A stretch of 64,000 nt of DNA from Bacteroidota bacterium (GTDB lineage Bacteria > Bacteroidota > Bacteroidia > Chitinophagales > Chitinophagaceae). The stretch's first letter is position 1. Each line of letters begins with the position of its first letter. This document shows, one piece after another, positions 18,152-26,889 of the stretch. Below the pieces are notes generated by a model. The model was not told where the DNA came from. It saw only the letters and a list, made by a program, of their open reading frames with translations, and did not search any database. A program made the position numbers and the translations under genes. The stretch covers positions 140,294-204,293 of the forward strand of contig CANGQJ010000003.1 in the NCBI GenBank assembly GCA_947456625.1, written 5' to 3'.

Positions 18152-19426
18152 ATGAAATTTCAGAAAAAGCTTGCTGCTTTGTTTATTGTTTTTTTTGTTT
18201 CAGTACAAATAAATGCACAAACCCTTTCTTATGAGGTGAAAACAAACCCGCATATTGACTCAAAAAAATTAGTACAAATAGACGCTTTGGTGAATGACTA
18301 TATTGCTAAGCATTGGATAAATGGTGCTACCGTTTTAATAGCAAAGAACAACCAAATAGTTTATCACAAAGCTTTGGGTTATGCAAATCTGACTAGCAAA
18401 AAAGCAATGCCCGAAAATGCTATTTACAGAATAATGAGCCAAAGCAAAGCCATTACCAGCCTTGCTGTTTTGCAATTATTTGAACAAGGTAAGTTTGATT
18501 TAGATGACCCAATTGGCAACTTTATTCCAAGCTTTAAAAATCAAAAAGTAGTGGAAAATGTTAATTTATCAGATACTACTTTTACAACTGTACCTGCAAA
18601 ACGTCAAGTAACAATACGTGACTTACTTACCCACAGCTCTGGAATTGATTATACCGATATTGGTTCACGCAAAATGAGTGCCATTTATAATAAAGCAGAA
18701 ATTCCCTCGGGCCTAGGGTATTTTAATGCAAGTTTACTTGAAAAAATGACTGCATTAGGAAACTTGCCACTGGCACATCAGCCTGGTGAAAAATTTACCT
18801 ACGGACTTAACTCTGATATACTAGGATGTTTAGTTGAAATAATAAGTGGCATGAGCTTAGAGACTTATTGTCAAAAAAATATTTTTGATCCATTAGGGAT
18901 GAAAGATACTTATTTTAATGTGCCAGAAAATAAGGCAAGTCGTATGCCAAATGTTTATACCGAAAATGAACAACATGAGGTCATTGATTGGGCTCCTACC
19001 TTCCGAAAAATAAATCCTAATTACCCACTTATGAAAAAAACATATTTCTCGGGTGGGGCAGGATTGTCATCTACCGCGTATGACTACGCTATTTTTTTAC
19101 AAATGATTTTAAATAAAGGACGCTACAATGGACGTCAAATAATTTCACCACGCACAGCAGAATTAATGGTTAGTCCACAATTAAATTTTAGAAAACCCGA
19201 GGAAGATAATTTTAGTTTAGGATTTTCATTGACCAGTGAAAAAAAAGCAAATTTAAATTTACGCAATGCAGGTTCGTTTTCTTGGGGTGGTTATTATGGA
19301 ACCAATTATTGGGCCGACCCTCGTGAAAATTTAGTGGTGTTAATTATGACACAACAAACACCTAATTCGCATAGTGAGTTAAAAAATAAAATAGAAAATA
19401 TTATTTACGGAAGTTTATCAAAGTAA
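18152..19426 (+). CDS. Exported serine hydrolase, class C beta-lactamase fold
   Basis: The 424-residue protein has a signal peptide (1-23, ending INAQ) and the penicillin-binding transpeptidase-like fold of the serine beta-lactamase family. The SxxK motif is Ser96-Gln-Ser-Lys99 (RIMSQSKAIT), the DLLTHSSGI block follows near 157-165, and FTYGLNSDILG (about 216-226) supplies the family tyrosine Tyr217 in place of YxN. Such proteins act as esterases, peptidases or amidases more often than as beta-lactamases. It is a single gene, ending at a very long hairpin shared with the convergent pseudouridine synthase. Confidence 0.88.
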   Translation: MKFQKKLAALFIVFFVSVQINAQTLSYEVKTNPHIDSKKLVQIDALVNDYIAKHWINGATVLIAKNNQIVYHKALGYANLTSKKAMPENAIYRIMSQSKAITSLAVLQLFEQGKFDLDDPIGNFIPSFKNQKVVENVNLSDTTFTTVPAKRQVTIRDLLTHSSGIDYTDIGSRKMSAIYNKAEIPSGLGYFNASLLEKMTALGNLPLAHQPGEKFTYGLNSDILGCLVEIISGMSLETYCQKNIFDPLGMKDTYFNVPENKASRMPNVYTENEQHEVIDWAPTFRKINPNYPLMKKTYFSGGAGLSSTAYDYAIFLQMILNKGRYNGRQIISPRTAELMVSPQLNFRKPEEDNFSLGFSLTSEKKANLNLRNAGSFSWGGYYGTNYWADPRENLVVLIMTQQTPNSHSELKNKIENIIYGSLSK

Positions 19427-19439
19427 CTTATTTAATTAC

Positions 19440-20036
19440 TTAATAAGCGAGATGTAGTTTTTCAAAAAACTGTGTCTCGCTTATTTCTTTTACATCACCA
19501 GGTTGCATAATACCTAGCTCAATGTCTTCAATTGAAATACGAATAAGTCTTATGCATTTATGATTCACGGCAGCAACCATTTTTCTCACTTGATGAAATT
19601 TTCCTTCGGTGAGTGTAATAGTTATCCAAGTGGTCACTACATTTTCATGAAGCCGCTTCCCTATCTCAAATAAATTTTTTGGCTTTGTAACAATTTTTAC
19701 ATCGCAAGGAGTGGTTTTAAAAATATTACCATTGCTTGCCGAAATTTCAATGCCTGCAGCTATTTGTTTTGCAACAGCATCACTTAAATTATTTTTCACT
19801 TGTACTAAATAGGTGCGTTTATGAGCAACAGGCCCTTGAAAAAGTAGTTTGGTAATTTTTTTATTTGTTGTAAGTAATAATAACCCTTCTGAGTTTTGAT
19901 CCAACCTTCCAATAGCATGTGTCCCCACTGGAAAATCAAAATGTAAATTACCAAGTAAATTTACTTCATGACTACTTACAAATTGTGAAACCATATTGTA
20001 AGGCTTGTTTACTAAAAAATACCTGTGTTCACTCAT
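19440..20036 (-). CDS. RsuA/RluE-type rRNA pseudouridine synthase
   Basis: The enzyme converts a uridine in rRNA to pseudouridine. I start it at the ATG at 20036 ([16 protein letters not shown]), 198 residues, because the family begins with this strand; a longer reading would overlap the divergent VF530 gene. The catalytic aspartate is in [16 protein letters not shown] (motif II). There is no N-terminal S4 domain, as in RluE-like short forms, so 23S rRNA is the likelier target. The C-terminal [12 protein letters not shown] motif is also typical. The last codons form one arm and the loop of a long hairpin. Confidence 0.9.
   Translation of the reverse strand: MSEHRYFLVNKPYNMVSQFVSSHEVNLLGNLHFDFPVGTHAIGRLDQNSEGLLLLTTNKKITKLLFQGPVAHKRTYLVQVKNNLSDAVAKQIAAGIEISASNGNIFKTTPCDVKIVTKPKNLFEIGKRLHENVVTTWITITLTEGKFHQVRKMVAAVNHKCIRLIRISIEDIELGIMQPGDVKEISETQFFEKLHLAY
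19442..19485. terminator. Very long hairpin over the pseudouridine synthase 3' end
   Basis: The 44-base segment is an almost complete palindrome: 11-bp perfect arms AATAAGCGAGA/TCTCGCTTATT, three G-U type pairs, then AGTTTTT/AAAAACT around the centre, giving about 20 stacked pairs. It lies 15 bases after the serine hydrolase stop and inside the last codons of the convergent gene. On the plus strand it is followed by TTTCTTTT. A shared bidirectional terminator is the simplest reading. Confidence 0.7.
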
Positions 20037-20065
20037 ATACTTTAGCAAATTACTTAATATTGCAT

Positions 20066-20281
20066 ATGCAGCAAGTTTCAAACGACCCACTACATGGAAA
20101 AACTTTAGAATTCATTGTAACCGAACTTGTGAAATATTTTGGTTGGGAGGACCTAGGACAACATATACCTATTAACTGTTTTAATAGCAACCCCAGTATT
20201 AAATCCAGTTTAAAGTTTTTAAGAAAAACACCTTGGGCAAGAAAAAAAGTAGAGGAGCTATATATAAGAATGATCGCTTAA
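20066..20281 (+). CDS. VF530-type small DNA-binding protein (DUF2132)
   Basis: This 71-residue protein matches the VF530/DUF2132 family, small helical proteins with a proposed DNA-binding role. The family pattern DPLHG.TLE.I...L...[26 protein letters not shown] is present almost in full. I chose ATG 20066 because the family starts right before the DPLHG motif and a longer frame would run antisense through the pseudouridine synthase. The divergent starts are 29 bases apart. The function in the cell is unknown. Confidence 0.85.
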   Translation: MQQVSNDPLHGKTLEFIVTELVKYFGWEDLGQHIPINCFNSNPSIKSSLKFLRKTPWARKKVEELYIRMIA

Positions 20282-20311
20282 CTAATTAAACTCTGTATTT
20301 TAAAATTCCTA

Positions 20312-21568
20312 TTAAAATACCTCTCCTAAATTCATAAATAACCCCTTAGAGCCCCCTTGTCCAAAAGCATAATCCAATGCTACACTGGTATTTGAGTGTT
20401 TGTTAAATTTAATTCTAAGCCCTGCACCATAGCCGGGTAATACCCCTTGTATGTTAGTTCCAGGTTGTGCAGAAAGACTTTGCACATTTGCAAAAACAAC
20501 CCCTCCTAAAAATCCATTTTCAGTAATGCCAAAACGGTACTCCGACTCGGCGTATAAAACTTTGCTACCTCTGAACCTACTTTGCACATAACCTCTTCCA
20601 AAATTATTATAAATATCACTTGCCGTATTGGGCAAATCCAAGTAAGGAGGATTTCCCTTAAGTATTAATTGATCATAGGTCCAAAACGCTAAAATATTTT
20701 TACTACCCATTGGAAAAGGAACATATTTTCTGTAATCAATTACTAGTGCTTGCCAATTTTGATCACTTCCTAAAATGGTGGTATTATTTCTGTAAGACAC
20801 ATTTAAAAATGCACTATTAGCAACCGGGTTTAAATTATTAACCCTGGTATCATATAATAAGGTTAATAAAAATCCTGTTGAGTTTGAATGTTTAGAACTA
20901 CCATATTGAGTAAGCCCGTTTACAGGTTTATTTTTTGTAGTAGTGTCTGTTAAATTCCAGTGGTAGTCTATGTTTAAGCCTGGTCCAAAATACAAATTGG
21001 GCGCAATTTTTTTTAATGCCGACTGGTATAATTTTAAATAAGAGTAATCTAAATTATCAAACAAACTTAGTTTACTGTTGTTTCCTAATCCATAATCCAA
21101 TTGCGGATATTTTAAATAAGACCAATTGCTATTAAAATTAAATTCGCCATTTTTTGACCAAATATTGGTAGCAAACTGCGAAATTATTTGATGATTTTGC
21201 GTGTACTTTAAACTGGAATAAATACTAGACTTATTTAACGACCCTTGTACTTTTGGAAGTAATAAACTCGCATTAACAGAAGCAGATAAACCGGTAGCTA
21301 AACTATACTCAACACCAGGTATAAATGTAAAATGAGATTTTGTTTGATCCTCGTTTTCTCCTCTTTCCTTTTTTACTTTAAAAACGCGATAAACACCGTC
21401 TACAAAATCTACCATAGAATCTTTCCCTGGTTGTTTATAAAATGCTAGCGTGAATATATTTTTTTGATGTAGCTTTTTGATTAAAGTATCGGACTGTTGT
21501 TGTGCATTAAGCACACTAAAAAAAGAAATAAAAAGAATCAAAAAAGAAAATACACGTATTAGTTTCAT
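20312..21568 (-). CDS. BamA/TamA-like outer-membrane barrel protein
   Basis: The 418-residue protein has a signal peptide (1-23, ending VLNAQ), no recognisable POTRA repeats, and a barrel with the Omp85-type C-terminal half (GYGAGLRIKFN..NTSVALDYAFGQGG). It ends in aromatic Phe, consistent with recognition by the BAM machinery. It is shorter than BamA (about 800 residues), so it belongs to the surface-antigen group that lacks most periplasmic domains, with unknown function. A short 9-bp AT-rich hairpin (20295-20320) spans its stop. It is divergent from glpD. Confidence 0.8.
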   Translation of the reverse strand: MKLIRVFSFLILFISFFSVLNAQQQSDTLIKKLHQKNIFTLAFYKQPGKDSMVDFVDGVYRVFKVKKERGENEDQTKSHFTFIPGVEYSLATGLSASVNASLLLPKVQGSLNKSSIYSSLKYTQNHQIISQFATNIWSKNGEFNFNSNWSYLKYPQLDYGLGNNSKLSLFDNLDYSYLKLYQSALKKIAPNLYFGPGLNIDYHWNLTDTTTKNKPVNGLTQYGSSKHSNSTGFLLTLLYDTRVNNLNPVANSAFLNVSYRNNTTILGSDQNWQALVIDYRKYVPFPMGSKNILAFWTYDQLILKGNPPYLDLPNTASDIYNNFGRGYVQSRFRGSKVLYAESEYRFGITENGFLGGVVFANVQSLSAQPGTNIQGVLPGYGAGLRIKFNKHSNTSVALDYAFGQGGSKGLFMNLGEVF

Positions 21569-21676
21569 GTAAAAAATATAAAATAGTAGTTAATGCCGCA
21601 AAGTTAGCCAAATAAAGTGGATAAATTTAAGCTGTATTTGTGGGAAACTGTTGCAAATTCATGAACTTTGAAGCAC

Positions 21677-23194
21677 ATGAATAGGTCAAAACAACTTAGT
21701 GCATTAACAAATACCAGCCAATGGGATATTGTTATTATTGGAGGAGGCGCAACAGGAGCAGGTGCTGCTTTAGATGCAGCAAGTAGAGGTTATAAAACTT
21801 TACTTATTGAGCAATACGATTTTGCAAAGGGAACTTCAAGTAAATCCACTAAACTTGTTCATGGAGGGGTAAGGTATTTACAACAAGGAAATATTAAACT
21901 TGTGCTAGAAGCACTAAGAGAGCGTGGGAGGCTTTTAAAAAATGCACCGCACCTAACAAGCAATCAAGCTTTTATTGTTCCGGTGTTTAGTACATGGGAA
22001 AAAATATTTTATGCCATTGGTTTAAAAATGTACGGTTTACTAGCAGGAAAATTATCTTTAGGAAAAACATCAATTCTTAATAAACAACAAGTAGTTGAAT
22101 TATTGCCTTCCATTAAACAAGATAAATTAGTTGGAGGCATACAATATTATGATGGTCAGTTTGATGATAGCAATTTATGTATCGAAATTTTGGGCACTGC
22201 CGTAAAGCATGGCGCTACAGTCATTAATTATTGTAAAGCAATAGGTTTTGAAAAAGAAGCCAAAAAAATTAATGGAGTAAAAATTGCCGACACTATCACT
22301 AATCAAGAATATAATATTAAAGCAAAAGCAGTTATTAATGCAACAGGTGCATTTACAAATCAGGTAATGGAGATGGATGACAAGGCACATCATGATTTTG
22401 TTACCGCATCTCAGGGTATTCACTTTATAATTAACAAGGAATTTTTTAAGGGGACCACTGCTATGATGATTCCTAAGACCGACGATGGCAGGGTTTTATT
22501 TGCAGTGCCTTGGCAAGACAAAGTTATAGTGGGCACCACGGACACACCTATTAATGAAGCAAAAATTGAACCATTACCACTTGCCGAGGAAATTGAATTT
22601 ATTTTAAATCATATCAACAGGTATGGCACTGAAACAATAACCCGAGCAAATATTAATAGTGTATATGTTGGACTTCGTCCTTTAATAAAAGTAAAATCAA
22701 AAGCTAAAACTTCGGCATTATCAAGGGATCACGCAATACATATATCCGATGCAAGACTTATTACTATTACAGGTGGTAAGTGGACTACTTATCGAAAAAT
22801 GGCTTCGGACGCAGTAAACAACGCAACATTTATTGGAAAACTGAAACAACAAAAATGCATTACAGAAAATTTACAAATTAATTTAACGGACCAAAAACAA
22901 GAGGTAATAAATAATTTAATAAAACAAGATGCTACTTTAAGTGAAAAAATTCACCCTAATTACACTTATACAAAAGCAGAAATTATTTACGCTGTAAATA
23001 ATCAAATGGCTTTTAATGTAGAGGATGTGCTTGCACGAAGAATTCGTTTGCTATTTTTAGACGCACGTGTTGCAATGCAAGTAGCCCCTTTGGTTGCTAG
23101 TGTTATGGCATCAACGCTAAATAAAAATCAGGATTGGGCGGAACAGCAAATTTCTAGTTTTAATGCCCTGGCAAGTAATTATATTTTGAGTTAA
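21677..23194 (+). CDS. glpD: FAD-dependent glycerol-3-phosphate dehydrogenase
   Basis: This aerobic-type enzyme oxidises sn-glycerol 3-phosphate to dihydroxyacetone phosphate and passes electrons to quinone at the inner membrane. The N-terminus has the FAD-binding DIVIIGGGATGAGAALDAA (about 17-35), then KSTKLVHGGVRYLQQ and the GIHFII, VPWQDKVIVGTTDTP and GGKWTTYRKMA blocks of GlpD. I use ATG 21677 (505 residues); a TTG three codons earlier is also possible. No glpF or glpK adjoins it, so it is a single gene. Confidence 0.93.
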   Translation: MNRSKQLSALTNTSQWDIVIIGGGATGAGAALDAASRGYKTLLIEQYDFAKGTSSKSTKLVHGGVRYLQQGNIKLVLEALRERGRLLKNAPHLTSNQAFIVPVFSTWEKIFYAIGLKMYGLLAGKLSLGKTSILNKQQVVELLPSIKQDKLVGGIQYYDGQFDDSNLCIEILGTAVKHGATVINYCKAIGFEKEAKKINGVKIADTITNQEYNIKAKAVINATGAFTNQVMEMDDKAHHDFVTASQGIHFIINKEFFKGTTAMMIPKTDDGRVLFAVPWQDKVIVGTTDTPINEAKIEPLPLAEEIEFILNHINRYGTETITRANINSVYVGLRPLIKVKSKAKTSALSRDHAIHISDARLITITGGKWTTYRKMASDAVNNATFIGKLKQQKCITENLQINLTDQKQEVINNLIKQDATLSEKIHPNYTYTKAEIIYAVNNQMAFNVEDVLARRIRLLFLDARVAMQVAPLVASVMASTLNKNQDWAEQQISSFNALASNYILS

Positions 23195-23250
23195 TCTCAG
23201 CCCAGTGTTAAATTTATTTAAAAAAAATTTGGATTTTATATCACAAAGTA

Positions 23251-23280
23251 TTGTTAACGTGTTAAACTACATTAAATTAG
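23251..23280 (+). promoter_or_regulatory. Putative Bacteroidota-type promoter of the di-heme peroxidase
   Basis: TTG at 23251-23253 and TAAATTAG at 23273-23280 (one mismatch to TAnnTTTG) are 19 bases apart, the expected spacing for the Bacteroidota -33/-7 pair. The implied leader is about 35 bases. Confidence 0.4.
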
Positions 23281-23322
23281 TGCTGTCTTATTTACATTAA
23301 GACACCTGATAACAAGTTAATT

Positions 23323-24537
23323 ATGAGTAAAGCATTAAAATATACAATTGGTTATTTTTTATTAATCGCATTTGTAACTGGTTGTAGCAAGCTGGACTTA
23401 AACGCGCCAAAGAACAATGCAATTACGGTTGATCCCTTTGCAGCAACCAAGGAAGCGTTTGGGACAAATGTGGACTTTGTTAATTTAACAAACTATGCCA
23501 ATCAAACCAGACCAGCCTATATTTTAAATGACAATACAGGAACCGATACTATTAAAGACGCCAAAGCAACCTTAGGTAGAATATTATTTTATGACAAAAA
23601 TTTAAGTACCAACAATACAATTTCTTGTGGTAGTTGTCATAAACAAGCATTTGCATTTGGAGATACCGCATTGGTTAGTAGCGGTGTAGAAGGTGGCGTT
23701 ACAGTTAGACATGCCATGCGTTTAGTGAATGCAAGATTTTCAAATGAGGTGAAATTTTTCTGGAACGAACGAGCAGCAAGTTTGGAGATTCAAACAACCA
23801 TGCCTATACAGGATCATGCCGAGATGGGATTTAGCGGAATAAAAGGTAGAGGAAATTTGGATACCCTATTAAAAAAATTATCTGGTATTAAATATTACAA
23901 AGAAATTTTTAAATCTATTTATGGCGATACGGTAGTGACCGAAAAAAGAATTCAAGAAAGTTTATCTCAATTTATAAGAAGTATTCAATCCTTTGATTCA
24001 AAATTTGATATTGGAAGGGCTCAAGTTAAGGACGATAGAACTCCATTTCCTAATTTCAATACTACCGAAAATGCTGGTAAGGATTTATTCTTAACACCTC
24101 CGGTATTTGATGGTGTAAGTAATAGAATTGGCGGAGGTGTTGGTTGTAATGGATGTCACCGTGCACCAGAATTTGACATAGACCCTAATAGCCATAACAA
24201 TGGCATTATTGGAATTATTGGTAGCCCCGCCTTTGAAACCAACGACACCAAGTCGCCCACTTTAAGAGATTTAGTAAAGGCAGACGGAAGTGTAAATACC
24301 AGAATGATGCACACCGGACAGTTTACAACGCTCGAGGGCGTATTAGCACATTATAATAAAATTCCTAACATACCAGCCAATAACAATTTGGATCCCAAAC
24401 TAAGAGTAGACGGAATTGGTAATAATTTAAATATGACTCCAATTGAAGTGTCTCAAATAGTTGCATTTTTAAAAACATTGGGTGGCACTTTGGTTTACTC
24501 CGATAAAAAATGGTCTAACCCATTTTTAGTTCAATAA
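23323..24537 (+). CDS. Di-heme cytochrome c peroxidase/MauG-family lipoprotein
   Basis: The 404-residue lipoprotein (lipobox VTGC, Cys21) has two heme c sites, Cys102-x-x-Cys105-His106 (SCGSCHKQ) and Cys275-x-x-Cys278-His279 (GCNGCHRA). The ATLGRILFYD segment and the MPIQDHAEMGF stretch are typical of bacterial di-heme cytochrome c peroxidases, which reduce hydrogen peroxide with electrons from small cytochromes; MauG relatives oxidise other substrates. Its lipid anchor would hold it at the periplasmic face of a membrane. It stands alone with its own promoter-like element. Confidence 0.92.
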   Translation: MSKALKYTIGYFLLIAFVTGCSKLDLNAPKNNAITVDPFAATKEAFGTNVDFVNLTNYANQTRPAYILNDNTGTDTIKDAKATLGRILFYDKNLSTNNTISCGSCHKQAFAFGDTALVSSGVEGGVTVRHAMRLVNARFSNEVKFFWNERAASLEIQTTMPIQDHAEMGFSGIKGRGNLDTLLKKLSGIKYYKEIFKSIYGDTVVTEKRIQESLSQFIRSIQSFDSKFDIGRAQVKDDRTPFPNFNTTENAGKDLFLTPPVFDGVSNRIGGGVGCNGCHRAPEFDIDPNSHNNGIIGIIGSPAFETNDTKSPTLRDLVKADGSVNTRMMHTGQFTTLEGVLAHYNKIPNIPANNNLDPKLRVDGIGNNLNMTPIEVSQIVAFLKTLGGTLVYSDKKWSNPFLVQ

Positions 24538-24589
24538 TTGCATTAGTTTCTATAATTTTACTTTCTAATTTTTCATTTTAAAGTAAAAT

Positions 24590-24985
24590 ATGAAAGAAGC
24601 AAAAAAACAATTATTGACGATTGACGACTACATTAAAATTCAAGATAAGGATAGACAAATAGGACTTGAGAAGATAAGATCTATCATAAAAAAAGCAGCT
24701 CCCAAAGCCACAGAGGGTATTAGTTATCAGATGCCTGTATTTAAACAAGAGGGCAATTTGGTCTATTTTGCAGCAGCGAAAAATCATTATGGATTTTATC
24801 CCATGCCAAAGACAATTGAAACTTTCAAAAAGCAATTAGATGCCAAGGGATATGTATACTCAAAAGGGGCTATCCAATTCCCAATCGACAAGCCCATCCC
24901 CTCTAGTTTGATTCAAGAAATGGTAAAGTTTAGGATTAAAGAAAATGAAACCAAACTACTTACTAAGAAAAAGACTTTGAAATAG
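24590..24985 (+). CDS. DUF1801/YdhG-like protein
   Basis: The 131-residue cytoplasmic protein shows the DUF1801 pattern (IDDYI, then LEKIRSIIKKAAPKATEGISYQMPVFK and FAAAKNHYGFYPMP), related to YdhG and the frataxin-like Fra of Bacillus, described as iron chaperones. An iron role here is only by family. A 10-bp AT-rich inverted repeat (ATTTTACTTT at 24555-24564, AAAGTAAAAT at 24580-24589) ends exactly one base before its ATG, so it could limit ribosome access. Confidence 0.82.
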   Translation: MKEAKKQLLTIDDYIKIQDKDRQIGLEKIRSIIKKAAPKATEGISYQMPVFKQEGNLVYFAAAKNHYGFYPMPKTIETFKKQLDAKGYVYSKGAIQFPIDKPIPSSLIQEMVKFRIKENETKLLTKKKTLK

Positions 24986-25038
24986 TCTATTCATTAAAAG
25001 CGTAATTTTACCCTTTAATTAAACTTAATCACTAAGAC

Positions 25039-26088
25039 ATGTTACCTACAAAATCATTTGCTGCTATGTCAGCAACTACTCCTTTGGAAGCTTATTCATT
25101 TGACCGTCGTGCGGTTGGTAAAAAAGATGTTCAAATAGAAATTTTATACTGTGGTGTTTGCCATAGTGATTTACATCAGGCAAAAAACGAATGGGGCGGT
25201 TCCATATACCCAATGGTGCCAGGACATGAAATTGTTGGAAAAGTAATTAGTGTTGGAACCGGGGTGAGTAAGTTTAAAGTTGGCGACCTTGCTGGTGTTG
25301 GTGTAATGGTTGATAGTTGCAAGCACTGTGCTAGTTGCAAACAGGATCAAGAAAACTATTGCGACGAGGGCATGACTGGCACTTACAATTCAAAAGAAAG
25401 AGACGGATCTGGTATTACCATGGGAGGTTACTCCACTCAAATTGTGGTAGACGAACATTATGTATTTCATATTTCACCAAATTTAGATTTACCAGCAGTG
25501 GCTCCACTATTATGCGCTGGTATTACTACTTATTCTCCATTGGTATTTGCAGGAGTTAAAAAAGGTATGAAAGTAGCTATTGTAGGACTAGGTGGTCTAG
25601 GGCATATGGGTGTAAAATTTGCAGTTTCCTTTGGAGCTGAAGTAACCGTGATAAGTACTTCACCAAATAAAGAAGCCGATGCAAAAAAATTAGGCGCTAC
25701 TCACTTTTTAATTAGCACCAACGAGGAGGATATGAAAAAGTATAATAATTATTTTGATGTCATACTAGATGCGATATCCGCTAACCATGACTATACACAA
25801 TATTTAAATTTACTTGCATTAAATGGTAAATTAATGGTAGTGGGTTTACCAACCGAATCACCCAAAGTTTTGCCATTTTCATTAATAGCAAATCGTCGTA
25901 GTATTATTGGGTCATGTATTGGCGGAATGAAAGAAACACAAGAAATGTTAGACTACTGTGCTCAAAATAATATTGTTTCCGACATTGAAATAATTCCAAT
26001 TCAAAATATTAACGAGGCCTATGACAGAATGTTAAAAGGCGATGTAAAATACCGTTTTGTAATAGACTTAGCTAGCTTGAAAAGCTAG
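25039..26088 (+). CDS. Zinc-dependent NAD(P) alcohol/aldehyde dehydrogenase, YahK/CAD type
   Basis: The 349-residue medium-chain dehydrogenase interconverts aldehydes and alcohols. Catalytic zinc ligands are in CGVCHSDLH (Cys38) and PGHE (His63-Glu64); structural zinc cysteines are in DSCKHCASCKQ..NYC; the nucleotide-binding loop is GLGGLGHMG. The pattern matches the cinnamyl-alcohol-dehydrogenase-like group (YahK, AdhP relatives), usually NADPH-linked broad-range aldehyde reductases. Its last seven codons overlap the end of the convergent DinB-like gene by 21 bases, within a short palindrome. Confidence 0.92.
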   Translation: MLPTKSFAAMSATTPLEAYSFDRRAVGKKDVQIEILYCGVCHSDLHQAKNEWGGSIYPMVPGHEIVGKVISVGTGVSKFKVGDLAGVGVMVDSCKHCASCKQDQENYCDEGMTGTYNSKERDGSGITMGGYSTQIVVDEHYVFHISPNLDLPAVAPLLCAGITTYSPLVFAGVKKGMKVAIVGLGGLGHMGVKFAVSFGAEVTVISTSPNKEADAKKLGATHFLISTNEEDMKKYNNYFDVILDAISANHDYTQYLNLLALNGKLMVVGLPTESPKVLPFSLIANRRSIIGSCIGGMKETQEMLDYCAQNNIVSDIEIIPIQNINEAYDRMLKGDVKYRFVIDLASLKS

Positions 26089-26535
26089 TATATCATTTAT
26101 AATATGAATATGGTGGCTGGTATGTATACCAAAAAACTTAAAAGTTTTTTGGATATTTAATTGGCCAAAAATGGGATGTGTAAAATAATTATTTTTATCA
26201 CAGCTGGTTAATTTTTGTATTGCAGCTTTGGCATTTAAAATGCTTTGCTCTAAATGTTCCACACTTAAATTATCCTGTGGCATTACTACCTCGGGTGCAT
26301 TAGCGCGTCCTCTTGGAAATTTGCCTGTAAAAAATACAAGTTGTTTTTTAAAACTAAAGCTGGGCTTATAATTGGCCGGATTGGATTTTAAAATAGTTTC
26401 TGAAATTTTTATAATTACAAGGCAACTATGCTCAATATGCCAAGCAACATTAGCTGCTGAAATTTCAATATGCAAACTATTTGCATTAGGAATTTCAGCA
26501 GCAAGATTGTCTATTATTTTTATTAATTTTTGCAT
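26068..26535 (-). CDS. DinB-like/DUF1569 four-helix protein
   Basis: The 155-residue protein resembles DUF1569, a member of the DinB/YfiT-like metalloenzyme fold. Possible metal ligands are His33 and His36 (AWHIEH) and the late His residues in FFGIHTSHHIHII, the usual DinB spacing of one His early and two late. Its biochemical role is unknown; relatives include thiol transferases. It follows the CDGSH gene by 14 bases and is probably cotranscribed with it. Its 3' end overlaps the dehydrogenase gene by 21 bases. Confidence 0.72.
   Translation of the reverse strand: MQKLIKIIDNLAAEIPNANSLHIEISAANVAWHIEHSCLVIIKISETILKSNPANYKPSFSFKKQLVFFTGKFPRGRANAPEVVMPQDNLSVEHLEQSILNAKAAIQKLTSCDKNNYFTHPIFGQLNIQKTFKFFGIHTSHHIHIINDILAFQAS
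26072..26088. terminator. Short hairpin in the overlapping 3' ends
   Basis: CTAGCTT-GAA-AAGCTAG is a 7-bp stem with a three-base loop, lying entirely inside the 21-base overlap of two convergent genes. It lacks a good T-run on either strand, so termination activity is uncertain. Confidence 0.3.
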
Positions 26536-26549
26536 TTAATAAAATTTGC

Positions 26550-26774
26550 TTAGTTTGTTTTTTTAGGAGGCAGCGCAAATGCTTTTGCTTCGTGCTCAAA
26601 TTGTCCATTATGAGCACCATCACAAAATGGTTTGTTTTTGCTAAGGCCACAGCGACATAAACCAATTACTTCACGACCAGCTAAATCGTAACTGTTTCCT
26701 TCCCTGTCTACAATGGTAAAGTCACCCTCTACTTTTAATGACCCATTGTTGTTAATTGTAATTTTAGTTGACAT
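26550..26774 (-). CDS. CDGSH-type iron-sulfur protein
   Basis: The 74-residue protein contains one complete CDGSH motif with the 2Fe-2S ligands Cys40, Cys42, Cys51 and His55 (LCRCGLSKNKPFCDGAH). A small beta-rich segment precedes it (residues 4-30). Such proteins are mitoNEET-related and are thought to transfer iron-sulfur clusters or electrons. It is first in a two-gene unit with the DinB-like protein. A second protein with a CDGSH motif, fused to another domain, is encoded at 55106-55750. Confidence 0.93.
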   Translation of the reverse strand: MSTKITINNNGSLKVEGDFTIVDREGNSYDLAGREVIGLCRCGLSKNKPFCDGAHNGQFEHEAKAFALPPKKTN

Positions 26775-26889
26775 ATTTTTATTATTATAAATTTGAAATT
26801 AATATAAATTTTAATGAAAACAAATAAAAGCTTTTTAAGTTCATTTAATCCTATATAAATAAGTAAATTCACACTTAAATAAGACAATT

